DNA from: Rhizobium lentis
Lineage (GTDB): Bacteria > Pseudomonadota > Alphaproteobacteria > Rhizobiales > Rhizobiaceae
DNA: 64,000 bases
Direction of reading: 5' to 3'
Assembly (NCBI RefSeq): GCF_017352135.1
Contig: NZ_CP071456.1
Span: 248,001 to 312,000, forward strand
Every line of letters begins with the position of its first letter. Position 1 is the first letter of the stretch. A program made the position numbers and the translations under genes. Under the pieces are notes generated by a model, which worked only from the letters and a program-made list of their open reading frames with translations, searched no databases and was not told where the DNA came from. Of the stretch, positions 37,469 through 47,061 are shown in pieces.

Positions 37469-37499
37469 GGTTGTGGTTGTGATGCGACTTCTCCTCCTC

Positions 37500-37633
37500 C
37501 CTCATCCCTGTGCTTGTCACAGGGATCCAGCAGCGTCGCGTCGGCGACGCAGGAGACTCCTTTCACGCGAAGGACTTCGCGTGGCTAGATTCCTGTGACG
37601 TCCCTCGGGCAAGGCCCGAGGAAGGGAATGAGG
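37500..37633. repeat. RIME-like palindromic mosaic element with inserted hairpin
   Basis: The left arm 37500-37531 is the exact reverse complement of 9143-9174. Internal palindromes are gcgtcgcgtcggcgacgc (37533-37550) and cacgcgaaggacttcgcgtg (37564-37583). The right arm begins gctagattcctgtgac (37584-37599) and ends gggaatgagg (37624-37633), but is interrupted by an extra hairpin cctcgggcaaggcccgagg (37603-37621). It lies between kdpC and kdpD, so the readthrough message would carry a strong structure separating pump and sensor genes. Confidence 0.78.
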
Positions 37634-37690
37634 GAGAAGGAAGCGTAGCGCTCACCCTAAGTACACGCATCGGCAGAAAGACCAAACCAC

Positions 37691-40399
37691 ATGCCAGACG
37701 ACAATCGCGACCAGGCCGGCAGGCCCTCGCCCGATGCGCTTCTCGAAAAAGCCCGGGCGGAGATGCGAGGCCGTCTGAAGATCTTCCTGGGCGCCGCGCC
37801 CGGCGTCGGCAAGACCTATGAGATGCTGATCTCAGGCCGGGCCAAACTCGCCGACGGTCGCGATGTCGTCATCGGCGTCGTCGAGACCCACGGCCGCAAG
37901 GAGACCGAGGCGCTGCTTGCCGGCTTCGAGATCATTCCGCGGGTGAAGGTTGCCTATCGCGGTCAGACGCTCGAGGAAATGGATCTCGACGGCATCCTCG
38001 CCCGCCGGCCCGGTCTCGTGCTGGTCGACGAGCTCGCCCATACCAATGCCGAGGGCAGCCGTCATCCGAAGCGTTATCTCGACGTCAAGGAACTGCTCGA
38101 TCGCGGCATCGACGTCTATACAACGCTGAACATCCAGCATGTCGAGAGCCTGAACGACGTCGTCTCGCAGATCACCCGCATCCGCGTACGCGAGACGGTG
38201 CCGGACTCGATCATCGACCTTGCCGATGACGTCGAGATCATCGACCTGACTCCTGACGATCTCATCAAGCGCCTGCATGACGGGAAGGTCTACATGCCGA
38301 AAACGGCGGAACGGGCGCTGACCAACTATTTCACCCCAGGCAACCTGACGGCGCTCAGGGAGCTTGCCCTGCGCAAAACCGCCCAACGCGTCGACGACCA
38401 GCTGCTCACCCATATGCAGGCGCATGCCATTTCCGGCCCCTGGGCGGCGGGTGAAAGGGTGCTCGTTTCGGTCGACCATCACCCGCGCTCGGCTTCGCTG
38501 GTGCGATATGCCTCGCGCATGGCCTCGCGGCTGCGTGCGCCCTGGGCCGCCGTCTACATCGAAACCAACCGCTCCATCAGCCTGACCGAAGCCGAGCGCG
38601 ACACGGTCGCCGCGACGCTGCGCCTTGCCGAACAGCTGGGCGGCGAGGCGATCACCATTCCCGGCCGCGAAGTGGCCGAGGAACTGGTTCGCCATGCGAC
38701 CGCCAACAACGTCACCCATATCGTCATCGGCGCTCCGAAAAAGCCGACATGGCGCGACTGGTGGAGCCATTCGATCACCGACGAGCTGATCCGCAAGACC
38801 GGCGAAATCAGCGTCCACGTCATTTCGGGCAACGAGAAGGATGGCACGATCGCCCGCGGCGTCAGGGCCGCCCCGACCGCGCCACCGCTGGATTTAAGAG
38901 CCTATCTGCTGGCGACCGTCTACGTGGCCATTGCGCTCGCGGTCAGCGTCGTGCTCGACCAGGTGCTCGACGTGCGCAACCTCGCTCTTGTCTTCCTGAT
39001 GGCGGTGCTGACCTCCGCAGTCATCCATGGCCTGCGGCCGGCGCTTTACAGCTGCATTCTCGGCGCGCTGTCGTTCAACTTCTTCTTCCTGCCGCCGCGC
39101 TACACGCTGACGATCAGCGACCCTGAAAGCGTGCTGGCCCTGTTCTTTTTCCTAGGCGTCGCCATCATCGCCAGCAACCTTACCGCAACCGTGCAGCGCC
39201 AAGCCGCAGCCGCCCGGCAGCGGGCGCGCACGACGGAGGATCTCTATCTCTTCTCGAAGAAGCTCGCGGGTACCGGCACGCTCGACGACGTGCTCTGGGC
39301 GACCGCCTTCCAGCTCGCCTCGATGTTGAAGGTCCGCGTCGTGCTGCTGCTGCCGGAAGAGGGCAGTATCGCCGTCAAGGCCGGCTATCCGCCCGACGAT
39401 ACGCTCGACGAGGCCGATATCGCCGCGGCGCGCTGGGCATGGGAGCACAATCACGCCGCCGGCCGCGGCGCCGATACCCTGCCCGGCGCCAAGCGCCTCT
39501 ACGTGCCGCTTCGAACCGGACGCACCGCCGTCGGCGTGATCGGCCTCGATAGCGACCGCCGCGACGGGCCGCTGCTGACGCCGGAGCAGCAGCGCCTGCT
39601 CGATGCGCTGGCGGACCAGGCGGCCCTGGCGATCGAACGGGTCCAGCTTGTCGCCGATGTCGACCGGGCACGGCTTGCGGCCGAGGCCGACCGGCTGCGT
39701 TCTGCCCTGCTCACCTCGATCTCGCATGATCTGAAGACGCCGCTGGCCGCCATCCTCGGCGCCGCCGGCACGCTGCGCGATTATTTTGCCTCGATGCCGG
39801 AGGAGGACCGCAACGACCTGCTCTCCACCGTCGTCGACGAGTCCGAGCGGCTCAACCGCTTCATCGCCAACCTGCTCGACATGACCAAGATAGAATCCGG
39901 TGCAATGGAGCCGAACTCCGCTCTGCACTATGCAGGCGATATCGTCGGCAGCGCACTGGCCCGCGCCACAAAGATCCTCGAGCGCCACAAGACCGAGATG
40001 AGCATCCCCGCCGACCTGCCGATGGTGCGGGTGGATCCCGTCCTGTTCGAGCAGGTCATCTTCAATCTGCTCGACAATGCCGCGAAATACGCGCCCGAAG
40101 GATCGGTTATCCACATCGAGGGCTGGGCGGACGCCGACAACGTCGTCGTGCAGGTTTCGGACGAAGGGCCGGGCATCCCGCCGGCCGATCTCACCCGGGT
40201 CTTCGACACCTTCTACCGCGTGCGCAAGGGCGATCAGGTACGCGCCGGCACCGGCCTCGGCCTGTCCATCTGCCGCGGCTTCATCGAGGCGATGGGCGGC
40301 ACGATCGCCGCCGGCAACCGCAGAGGCCGCACGGGCGCCGTCTTCACCATCCGCCTGCCGATACCCAATGACATTCCCAAACTGGATGAACTCAAATGA
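37691..40399 (+). CDS. kdpD: KdpD, K+/turgor sensor histidine kinase
   Basis: The 902-residue protein has the full KdpD order. The N-terminal KdpD domain has Walker A GAAPGVGKTYE (34-44), VDELAHTNAEGSRHPKRYLDV and the Daxx-like DVYTTLNIQHVESLND; a USP-like domain follows (about 250-370). Next are four close membrane helices (about 400-500), a GAF domain (about 520-650), HisKA with SISHDLKTP (H679 phosphorylated) and a HATPase domain with NLLDNAAKYAPEG and GTGLGLSICRGFIEAMGG. It senses low K+ and phosphorylates KdpE. Its stop overlaps the kdpE start by 4 bases. Confidence 0.96.
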   Translation: MPDDNRDQAGRPSPDALLEKARAEMRGRLKIFLGAAPGVGKTYEMLISGRAKLADGRDVVIGVVETHGRKETEALLAGFEIIPRVKVAYRGQTLEEMDLDGILARRPGLVLVDELAHTNAEGSRHPKRYLDVKELLDRGIDVYTTLNIQHVESLNDVVSQITRIRVRETVPDSIIDLADDVEIIDLTPDDLIKRLHDGKVYMPKTAERALTNYFTPGNLTALRELALRKTAQRVDDQLLTHMQAHAISGPWAAGERVLVSVDHHPRSASLVRYASRMASRLRAPWAAVYIETNRSISLTEAERDTVAATLRLAEQLGGEAITIPGREVAEELVRHATANNVTHIVIGAPKKPTWRDWWSHSITDELIRKTGEISVHVISGNEKDGTIARGVRAAPTAPPLDLRAYLLATVYVAIALAVSVVLDQVLDVRNLALVFLMAVLTSAVIHGLRPALYSCILGALSFNFFFLPPRYTLTISDPESVLALFFFLGVAIIASNLTATVQRQAAAARQRARTTEDLYLFSKKLAGTGTLDDVLWATAFQLASMLKVRVVLLLPEEGSIAVKAGYPPDDTLDEADIAAARWAWEHNHAAGRGADTLPGAKRLYVPLRTGRTAVGVIGLDSDRRDGPLLTPEQQRLLDALADQAALAIERVQLVADVDRARLAAEADRLRSALLTSISHDLKTPLAAILGAAGTLRDYFASMPEEDRNDLLSTVVDESERLNRFIANLLDMTKIESGAMEPNSALHYAGDIVGSALARATKILERHKTEMSIPADLPMVRVDPVLFEQVIFNLLDNAAKYAPEGSVIHIEGWADADNVVVQVSDEGPGIPPADLTRVFDTFYRVRKGDQVRAGTGLGLSICRGFIEAMGGTIAAGNRRGRTGAVFTIRLPIPNDIPKLDELK

Positions 40400-41088
40400 C
40401 CGGTTCAGCCGTCAAAATCCTCGTCGTCGACGACGAGCCTCCAATCCGCAAGCTGCTGCGCGTCGGCCTGACCGCGCAGGGCTACGAGGTGCAGGAGGCG
40501 CCGAATGCTAGCGCCGCCCGCCAATCGGTTGCCGACGATATGCCCGATCTCATCGTGCTCGACCTCGGCCTGCCCGACAAACCGGGCCACGACCTCTTGC
40601 AGGAGTGGCGCGACGAAGGGCTGTCCATGCCCGTCGTCATCCTGTCCAGCCGCACCGACGAGGCCGGCATCGTCAGGGCGCTGGAAAGCGGCGCCGACGA
40701 TTACGTCACCAAGCCTTTCGGCATCAACGAGCTCGGCGCCCGCATCCGCGTGGCGCTGCGCCACCGCCTTCAACAGCAGGGAGAAAAGGCGATCTTCCAG
40801 ACCGGCGGACTGTCGATCGATCTGGTCAAGCGCATCGTCCGGGTAGACGACAAGGAAGTAAAACTGTCGCCGAAAGAATACGACATCCTGCGCGTGCTCG
40901 CCCAGCACGCCGGCAAGGTGCTGACACACCAGTTTCTTTTGAAGCAGATATGGGGTCCGGCGGCGGACGTGCAGTATCTGCGCGTCTATGTCAGGCAACT
41001 CAGGCAAAAGGTCGAGCAAAGCCCCGACCAGCCGCACTATATCACCACCGAGACCGGCGTCGGCTACCGGCTCAGGGAACCGGACTGA
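40396..41088 (+). CDS. kdpE: KdpE, OmpR-family response regulator of kdp
   Basis: The 230-residue protein has a receiver domain with the acidic pocket VVDDEP, phosphoacceptor D56 in LIVLDLGLPD, the switch threonine/serine region ILSSRTDEAG and conserved K in DDYVTKPFG. A winged-helix output domain follows (about 130-228: LSPKEYDILRVLAQHAGKVLTHQFLLKQIWG ... YLRVYVRQLRQKVE). Phosphorylated KdpE activates kdpFABC. The gene overlaps kdpD by 4 bases, so both are made together. Confidence 0.96.
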   Translation: MTGSAVKILVVDDEPPIRKLLRVGLTAQGYEVQEAPNASAARQSVADDMPDLIVLDLGLPDKPGHDLLQEWRDEGLSMPVVILSSRTDEAGIVRALESGADDYVTKPFGINELGARIRVALRHRLQQQGEKAIFQTGGLSIDLVKRIVRVDDKEVKLSPKEYDILRVLAQHAGKVLTHQFLLKQIWGPAADVQYLRVYVRQLRQKVEQSPDQPHYITTETGVGYRLREPD

Positions 41089-41132
41089 CATCCTCCTCTC
41101 CCTCCCGCTGCCCGAACAGTATCGAGAATGAC

Positions 41133-41588
41133 ATGAACCTTCCCAACATCATCCGGCCGGAACACACCTTCATCGGCGTGTCGATGTCGACAAAATGGCG
41201 CGCGCTGCAGACCATAGCGGACAAGGCCGGCAAGGCCTTCTCCGTCGACGGCCAGGCCATCCTGAAGGCACTCGAAGCGCGTGAGAGGCTCGGCTCCACG
41301 GGAATCGGCAATGGTATCGCCATCCCGCATGCGGCGATCGACGCCATGAGCAGCCCGCGCGGCCTTCTCATCCGCTTCGCGCAGCCGCTGGATTTCGAGG
41401 CGATCGACGATATTGCGACCGACATCGCCGTTGTGCTGCTTTTCGGGGAGAACAATCGCGGCGAATATCTGAACGTGCTTGCTGCCATCGCCCGGCAACT
41501 GCAATCGGACGGCGTGCTCGCCGCCATGCGCAAGGCAAGGACGGTCGACGAATTCTATTCCGATTTCATCGCCGATTCGCGGGCATGA
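41133..41588 (+). CDS. ptsN: PTS-Ntr EIIA component (PtsN-like) linked to kdpDE
   Basis: The 151-residue protein starts at the ATG at 41133; the frame is open further upstream but there overlaps kdpE. It is a complete EIIA-Ntr domain with the phosphorylated histidine in GIGNGIAIPHAAID (H66) and the FAQPLDFEAIDDIATDIAVVLLFG core. In enteric and rhizobial bacteria, dephosphorylated PtsN binds KdpD or affects K+ transport and ABC transporters. Its place 44 bases after kdpE strongly suggests a K+-linked paralogue. It is probably a second ptsN copy, since the main one normally lies near rpoN. Confidence 0.9.
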   Translation: MNLPNIIRPEHTFIGVSMSTKWRALQTIADKAGKAFSVDGQAILKALEARERLGSTGIGNGIAIPHAAIDAMSSPRGLLIRFAQPLDFEAIDDIATDIAVVLLFGENNRGEYLNVLAAIARQLQSDGVLAAMRKARTVDEFYSDFIADSRA

Positions 41589-41592
41589 AAAA

Positions 41593-41614
41593 GGCGCGGC
41601 CCGGAGGCCGCGCC
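41593..41614. terminator. Bidirectional rho-independent terminator
   Basis: A perfect 9-bp GC stem, ggcgcggcc (41593-41601) and ggccgcgcc (41606-41614) with loop cgga, lies between ptsN and the convergent porin gene. On the minus strand it is followed by TTTTTC, a good T-tract for ending the porin transcript; on the plus strand the following ctcattctt is weaker. Confidence 0.85.
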
Positions 41615-41634
41615 CTCATTCTTGTCAGGCAGCC

Positions 41635-42651
41635 TTAGAAATCGCGCTGGAAGCGCAGGAAGCCGAAGACTTCGTCGTCGCCTTCGTCCTCATCATGATA
41701 TTGCACGCTGAGCTTCGAACGCAGGTCTTCAACGATCTGGTAGTCGATCGTGACGCCCGTCGTGTAGGCGCTGCCGCCGGTGAAGCCGTTGCCGTCAGCC
41801 TCGAGAGCAATGTTTTCGAAATACTGGAAGCCGGGAGTGATCTTCCACTTGTCGTTGATCTTCAAGGCGTATTCGGCGGCGATCGTCCACTCGGACTCTT
41901 CATAGTAGTAGTTGGCGCCGCTTGCCCAGATGCCGGCGATGCCGAGCGTGCCCGGTCCGATATCGGCATAGACGATGCCACGGACAGCGACTTCGCTGGT
42001 GTCGACATCATAACCGGCAAGCAGGTAAGCGCTGATGGCGCCGGCCTTGTAGGAGACCTGACCTGCGACACCGAAGTTGTTCGGGCCTTCGCCCGGCTTG
42101 GTGGCATAGTCTTCCTCCAGCTCGTCGATCGAGAGGCCGGCCGCGAACGCGCCGTTCTCGTACTGATAGCGGATCGAGTTGTGGGTCGTCTCGTTGCTGG
42201 CGAGGGTATCGGTCTCGCCGCTCATGTCGTCATCCCACCAGCTGTAGAGCTTACCGACGCGGAAACCGGCGATGTCGAGATAGCCTTCGTCCAGCAGAGC
42301 TTCCTGATCGGAGGCGTTGTCGGCATTGTAACGCAGCGTCAGGACGCCGGTGAGCGTGCCGTACTCGGTGTCGTTCTTGGCCTGGAAGGTGACCTGGCCA
42401 CGCGTCCAGAAGTTTACGTCGGAATCGCCGGAGATATCGTCACCGAAGCGCACTTCGGTACGGATGTAACCGCCGATGGAAAGGCATGTTTCCGTTCCCG
42501 GAATATAAAAATACCCCGTGCCGTAGGCGTCGCAAACGCGAACATATTCCACGGGCTCGGGTTCCGCCGCCACGATGGCGTCGGCTGCGCGTGCTCCGGA
42601 GGCCGCGGCAAGGGCGGCAACGGAGGCAAAAAGGATAGTTCTGATATTCAT
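41635..42651 (-). CDS. Outer-membrane porin, rhizobial RopA/Porin_2 type
   Basis: The 338-residue protein has a signal peptide (MNIRTILFASVAALAAASGARA) and begins the mature part with ADAIVAAEPEPVEYVRVCDAYGTGYFYIPGTETCLSIGGY. That sequence, with two cysteines and YVRVCDAYG...GYFYIPGT, is the signature of alphaproteobacterial RopA-type porins. Sixteen-strand barrel patterns follow, and the chain ends in phenylalanine (FLRFQRDF). It would form trimeric passive pores for small solutes. The terminator hairpin sits 20 bases past its stop. The promoter is in the 357-base gap before sbp. Confidence 0.92.
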   Translation of the reverse strand: MNIRTILFASVAALAAASGARAADAIVAAEPEPVEYVRVCDAYGTGYFYIPGTETCLSIGGYIRTEVRFGDDISGDSDVNFWTRGQVTFQAKNDTEYGTLTGVLTLRYNADNASDQEALLDEGYLDIAGFRVGKLYSWWDDDMSGETDTLASNETTHNSIRYQYENGAFAAGLSIDELEEDYATKPGEGPNNFGVAGQVSYKAGAISAYLLAGYDVDTSEVAVRGIVYADIGPGTLGIAGIWASGANYYYEESEWTIAAEYALKINDKWKITPGFQYFENIALEADGNGFTGGSAYTTGVTIDYQIVEDLRSKLSVQYHDEDEGDDEVFGFLRFQRDF

Positions 42652-43008
42652 TTTGAATGGCCCTAACAGGTTTGGAATGCGAGGCGCATTTCAAGGATGC
42701 CCCCACGTAGCGGTCGGCAAATACAACCGCACCGTCGCCATATAGGAATCGGCAAGTGTCATCGCGGCAAAATCTGGGCAAAAATCAGCATCGCTCGCGT
42801 CTGATGTGAAGGAACTGTGGCCGAAAAAACACGCTTCTGCGGCAGGCGGCGGCGCAAGTGCGATTGGCCGCGGCCAACTCCGGCACATCCATTTCAAGAA
42901 CCGCGCTTATATGGAATGGCATTCTATCGACCCGGCCGGAACAGGAAGAACCTTCGTTTCATTATACGACTGACTTGATAGAGTTAAGAAGACAACAGGA
43001 GGGTTCCT
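42652..43008. promoter_or_regulatory. Divergent promoter gap between porin and sulfate-uptake operon
   Basis: The 357 bases separate the porin start (minus) from the sulfate-binding protein start (plus). Near the sbp start there is AACAGGAGGGTTCCT (42996-43006 region), an excellent ribosome site. A small dyad gaatggcattc lies at about 42913-42923, and an AT-rich tract ttcattatacgactgacttg is at 42957-42976. It probably holds both promoters and sulfate- or cysteine-responsive control; no site can be assigned with certainty. Confidence 0.45.
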
Positions 43009-44034
43009 ATGCAGACACAACGGCTCACCCGGCTTCTTGCGGCGGCGGTCATGGCAGGCAGCTTCGCGATGGGAAGCATTGCCCCGGCATTCGCAGATCA
43101 GACGCTTCTTAACGTTTCCTATGATCCGACCCGAGAATTGTACAAGGATTTCAACGCCGCTTTTGCCGCCAAGTGGCAGAAGGACAACGGTGAAGCGGTG
43201 ACGATCAAGGCCTCTCATGGCGGTTCGGGCGCTCAGGCGCGCTCCGTCATCGACGGCCTCGACGCCGATGTCGTCACGCTGGCGCTCGAAGGCGATATCG
43301 ATGCCATTGCCAAGGCGACCGGCAAGATCCCGGCCGACTGGAAGAGCAAGCTGCCGAACAATTCGACGCCCTACACCTCGACGATCGTGTTTCTCGTGCG
43401 TAAGGGCAATCCAAAGGGCATCAAGGACTGGGGCGATCTGGTCAAGGACGACGTCCAGGTCATCACGCCCAACCCGAAGACCTCGGGCGGCGCCCGCTGG
43501 AACTTCCTGGCCGCCTGGGCATGGGCAAAGCAGGCGAATGGCGGCGATGACGCCAAGGCGCAGGACTTCGTCGCCAGGCTGCTACAGCACGTTCCGGTTC
43601 TCGATACCGGTGCGCGCGGCGCCACCACCACCTTCGTCCAGCGCGGCCTCGGCGACGTGCTGCTCGCCTGGGAAAACGAAGCCTATCTTTCGCTTGAGGA
43701 ACTAGGCCCCGACCAGTTCGAGATCGTGACGCCGACCTTCTCCATCCGGGCCGACCCGCCGGTCGCCGTCGTCGATGGCAATGTCGACAAGAAGGGCACG
43801 CGCAAGGTCGCCGAAGCCTATCTCAATTATCTCTATTCCGATGAAGGCCAGAAGATCGCCGCCAAGCATTATTACCGGCCGATTAAGCCTGAAGCCGCCG
43901 ACCCGGCCGACATCGCCCGCTTCCCGAAGCTGACGCTGGCCACCATCGAGGACTTCGGCGGCTGGAAAGAAGCGCAGCCGAAATTCTTCGGCGATGGCGG
44001 CGTATTTGACCAAATCTACAAGCCGGCCCAATAA
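43009..44034 (+). CDS. sbp: Sulfate-binding periplasmic protein
   Basis: The 341-residue protein has a signal peptide ending near APAFADQ. The mature start [21 protein letters not shown], then [25 protein letters not shown] and [18 protein letters not shown], match the sulfate-specific Sbp group. The SGGSGKQ-like loop that grips sulfate reads HGGSGAQAR here. It delivers sulfate to CysTWA in the inner membrane. It is first in a four-gene operon, followed after 8 bases by cysT. Confidence 0.95.
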   Translation: MQTQRLTRLLAAAVMAGSFAMGSIAPAFADQTLLNVSYDPTRELYKDFNAAFAAKWQKDNGEAVTIKASHGGSGAQARSVIDGLDADVVTLALEGDIDAIAKATGKIPADWKSKLPNNSTPYTSTIVFLVRKGNPKGIKDWGDLVKDDVQVITPNPKTSGGARWNFLAAWAWAKQANGGDDAKAQDFVARLLQHVPVLDTGARGATTTFVQRGLGDVLLAWENEAYLSLEELGPDQFEIVTPTFSIRADPPVAVVDGNVDKKGTRKVAEAYLNYLYSDEGQKIAAKHYYRPIKPEAADPADIARFPKLTLATIEDFGGWKEAQPKFFGDGGVFDQIYKPAQ

Positions 44035-44042
44035 TAGATTTC

Positions 44043-44900
44043 ATGAAAGCACATAGCCCCACGCGGTGGCGGTTCAGGCGGCCGAGCGTCATTCCGGGTT
44101 TCGGAATGGCGCTCGGCCTTACCTTGACCTGGCTCACCCTTCTGATTCTCATTCCGCTCTCCGGCCTTGCCTTCCGGTCGAGCGCGCTCGGCTGGGAGAA
44201 ATTCTGGTCGATCGCGCTCGATCCGCGCACGTTGAACGCGCTGCGCATCAGCTTCGGCAGCGCCTTCGTCGCCGCTGTCGTCAATGCCGTTTTCGGCATC
44301 ATCCTCGCCTGGGTGCTGGTGCGCTACCGCTTTCCCGGCAAACGCGTCATCGACGCAATGGTCGATCTGCCCTTCGCGCTGCCGACCGCCGTTGCCGGCA
44401 TCGCACTGACGACGCTCTACGCGCCGAACGGCTGGATCGGCCAATTCCTGACGCCGCTCGGCATCAAGATCGCCTTTACACCGGCGGGCATCGTCGTGGC
44501 GCTGATCTTCGTCGGGCTGCCCTTCGTGGTGCGCACCGTGCAGCCGGTCATGGAGGAAATCGACAAGGAAGTGGAGGAGGCGGCGGCAACGCTCGGCGCC
44601 AACCGCCTGCAGACGATATTCCGCGTGCTGCTGCCGGGATTGGCGCCGGCAGTGCTCACCGGCTTTGCGCTCGCATTCGCCCGCGGCGTCGGCGAATACG
44701 GCTCGGTCATCTTCATCGCCGGCAATCTGCCGTTCAAATCGGAGATCGCGCCGCTGCTGATCATCATCAAACTCGAAGAGTATAATTATGCGGCGGCGAC
44801 CGGCATCGCAGCGATCATGCTGGTGATTTCGTTCGCCATGCTGCTGGTCATCAACCTTATTCAAAGCTGGAGCAGGCGGAGGTACGGCTATGGCGCTTGA
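44043..44900 (+). CDS. cysT: Sulfate ABC transporter permease CysT (CysU)
   Basis: The 285-residue membrane protein has six helices, with the conserved opening [39 protein letters not shown]. The ATPase-contact loop [32 protein letters not shown] is near residue 175, and the CysT-specific [19 protein letters not shown] follows. It forms the channel with CysW. Its last 11 bases overlap the cysW start, typical of coupled cysTW genes. Confidence 0.95.
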   Translation: MKAHSPTRWRFRRPSVIPGFGMALGLTLTWLTLLILIPLSGLAFRSSALGWEKFWSIALDPRTLNALRISFGSAFVAAVVNAVFGIILAWVLVRYRFPGKRVIDAMVDLPFALPTAVAGIALTTLYAPNGWIGQFLTPLGIKIAFTPAGIVVALIFVGLPFVVRTVQPVMEEIDKEVEEAAATLGANRLQTIFRVLLPGLAPAVLTGFALAFARGVGEYGSVIFIAGNLPFKSEIAPLLIIIKLEEYNYAAATGIAAIMLVISFAMLLVINLIQSWSRRRYGYGA

Positions 44901-45762
44901 TGCAACCGTTCAACCCGCGAAGGTGCGTTCAGTGACGACGGAACACCGGATCGCGCGCTACAGCCTGATCCTCCTTTCGCTCGTCTTTCTGCTGCTGATC
45001 CTGCTGCTGCCGCTTGCCGCCGTCTTCGTCGAGGCCTTCCGCAAAGGCGCTGGACCCTTCCTCGAGGCTCTTGGCGATGCCGAGACCTTTTCGGCGATCC
45101 GCCTGACGCTGATCGTCGCCGGCATAAGCGTGCCGCTCAACCTTATCTTCGGGGTCGCCGCCGCCTGGGCGATCGCCAAGTTCGAGTTCAAGGGCAAGGC
45201 GTTCCTGACGACGCTGATCGACCTGCCCTTCTCGGTCTCGCCCGTCATTTCGGGCCTGGTCTTCGTGCTGTTGTTCGGCGCCAATGCCTCGCTCGGCCAG
45301 TGGTTCAGCGCTCACGACATCAAGATCCTATTCGCCGTACCGGGATTGGTGCTTGCGACCATGTTCGTTACCTTCCCCTTCGTCGCCCGCGAACTGATCC
45401 CGCTGATGCAGGAACAGGGCACGGCCGATGAGGAGGCAGCGCTTTCGCTCGGCGCCAGCGGCTGGCAGACGTTCTGGTACGTGACGCTGCCGAACATCAA
45501 ATGGGGCCTGCTCTACGGCGTGCTGCTCTGCAACGCCCGCGCCATGGGCGAGTTCGGCGCCGTCTCGGTGGTGTCGGGCCACATCCGCGGCCAGACGAAC
45601 ACCATGCCGCTACAGGTGGAAATTCTCTACAATGAATATAATTTCACCGGCGCTTTTGCGGTCGCCACGCTTTTGGCCTTGCTCGCGCTCGTGACTCTTG
45701 TTTTGAAGACGCTGCTGGAAATGCGCTATAGCGCGGAGATCTCCGCCAGCCGGCGGCACTGA
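44890..45762 (+). CDS. cysW: Sulfate ABC transporter permease CysW
   Basis: The 290-residue membrane protein has the CysW pattern: [45 protein letters not shown] near 35-80, [12 protein letters not shown], the contact loop [32 protein letters not shown] and [37 protein letters not shown] near the end. These are diagnostic for CysW. It pairs with CysT in the inner membrane and starts inside the end of cysT. Confidence 0.95.
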   Translation: MALDATVQPAKVRSVTTEHRIARYSLILLSLVFLLLILLLPLAAVFVEAFRKGAGPFLEALGDAETFSAIRLTLIVAGISVPLNLIFGVAAAWAIAKFEFKGKAFLTTLIDLPFSVSPVISGLVFVLLFGANASLGQWFSAHDIKILFAVPGLVLATMFVTFPFVARELIPLMQEQGTADEEAALSLGASGWQTFWYVTLPNIKWGLLYGVLLCNARAMGEFGAVSVVSGHIRGQTNTMPLQVEILYNEYNFTGAFAVATLLALLALVTLVLKTLLEMRYSAEISASRRH

Positions 45763-45772
45763 AGGAATTGGA

Positions 45773-46813
45773 ATGGAAGTACGCGTTCAAAACATCCGCA
45801 AGGAATTCGATCGTTTTCCGGCGTTGCACGATGTCTCGCTCGACATCCGATCCGGCGAGCTGATCGCCCTGCTCGGTCCCTCCGGTTCAGGCAAAACGAC
45901 ATTGCTGCGCCTGATCGCCGGTCTCGAGAGCCCGACGGAGGGGCAGATCTTTTTCGGCGACGAAGATGCCTCGAAAAAGACCGTGCAGCAGCGCAATATC
46001 GGCTTCGTCTTCCAGCATTATGCGCTCTTCCGCTATATGACGGTGCTCGATAACGTCTCCTTCGGCTTGAAGGTCAGAAACGGTGCGCGGCGGCCGCCTA
46101 AGGCCGATATCCGCCAGCGGGCACTGGAACTGCTCGAACTCGTGCAGCTTGCCGGCCTTGAGAAACGTTATCCGGCTCAGCTTTCCGGCGGCCAGCGCCA
46201 GCGCGTGGCGCTCGCCCGCGCCATGGCCGTCGAGCCCAACGTGCTGCTGCTCGACGAACCTTTCGGCGCTCTCGATGCCCAGGTGCGCAAGGACCTGCGC
46301 AAATGGCTGCGCGAGATCCATGACCGCACCGGCCACACCACAGTCTTCGTCACCCATGACCAGGACGAGGCGCTGGAGCTTGCCGACCGCGTCGTCGTGA
46401 TGAGCCAGGGCGCGATCGAACAGGTCGGCACCCCGGATGAGGTCTATGACAATCCGAATTCTCCCTTCGTTTTCGGCTTCATCGGCCAGTCGAACTGCCT
46501 GCAGGTCGAAATCACCGATGGCGACATCCGCTTCGACGGCCGCTCGCTCGGCCTGAACGCCGAGGGCGAGCCGGACGGCGCCGCTCAGCTCTATTTCCGC
46601 CCGCATGACGTCAGACTCTGCGAATCAGCGGAAAACTGCATTACCGGCCAGCGGGTTTCTAGCCGCCGCGTGGCCGGCACCCGCCATATCGAGCTCGATA
46701 TCGGCAACGACCGTCCGCACATCGAAATCGAACTCCCGCCGAGTGAAGCCGACAGGCTCGACCGTCACCGCGTCGCGTTCAAACCGACGCGCTGGAAGCT
46801 GTTCCGCGACTGA
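45773..46813 (+). CDS. cysA: Sulfate ABC transporter ATPase CysA
   Basis: The 346-residue ATPase has Walker [10 protein letters not shown] (35-43), the signature [14 protein letters not shown], Walker [29 protein letters not shown] and H-loop [22 protein letters not shown]-terminal regulatory TOBE-like domain follows (about 235-346, including [10 protein letters not shown]). The CysA-specific segment [13 protein letters not shown] supports sulfate over other substrates. It starts 10 bases after cysW and closes the operon. A weak hairpin (agcgatagtcgct then a T-run around 46938-46963) may terminate it. Confidence 0.94.
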   Translation: MEVRVQNIRKEFDRFPALHDVSLDIRSGELIALLGPSGSGKTTLLRLIAGLESPTEGQIFFGDEDASKKTVQQRNIGFVFQHYALFRYMTVLDNVSFGLKVRNGARRPPKADIRQRALELLELVQLAGLEKRYPAQLSGGQRQRVALARAMAVEPNVLLLDEPFGALDAQVRKDLRKWLREIHDRTGHTTVFVTHDQDEALELADRVVVMSQGAIEQVGTPDEVYDNPNSPFVFGFIGQSNCLQVEITDGDIRFDGRSLGLNAEGEPDGAAQLYFRPHDVRLCESAENCITGQRVSSRRVAGTRHIELDIGNDRPHIEIELPPSEADRLDRHRVAFKPTRWKLFRD

Positions 46814-47061
46814 TGTCGAGCAGCACGCGGCTTTTCCAATGCGCACATGGCGCCGTAACTGTTTGAGTAGTTAAATAATTCCTTAAGTCTCGGGGATTAT
46901 GCAGCGGGCGGTCGCAGGGATCACGGCCGGAATCGCTTTCAGCGATAGTCGCTTCGGCTTTTTGTGATCTTAGGTTGTTTGTATTTCAGTCATATGACGA
47001 GTAAAAGATTGTGCGCGTTAATCATAAAGGGCTGGACTAATCCCATAGGAGGCACCTGGCG

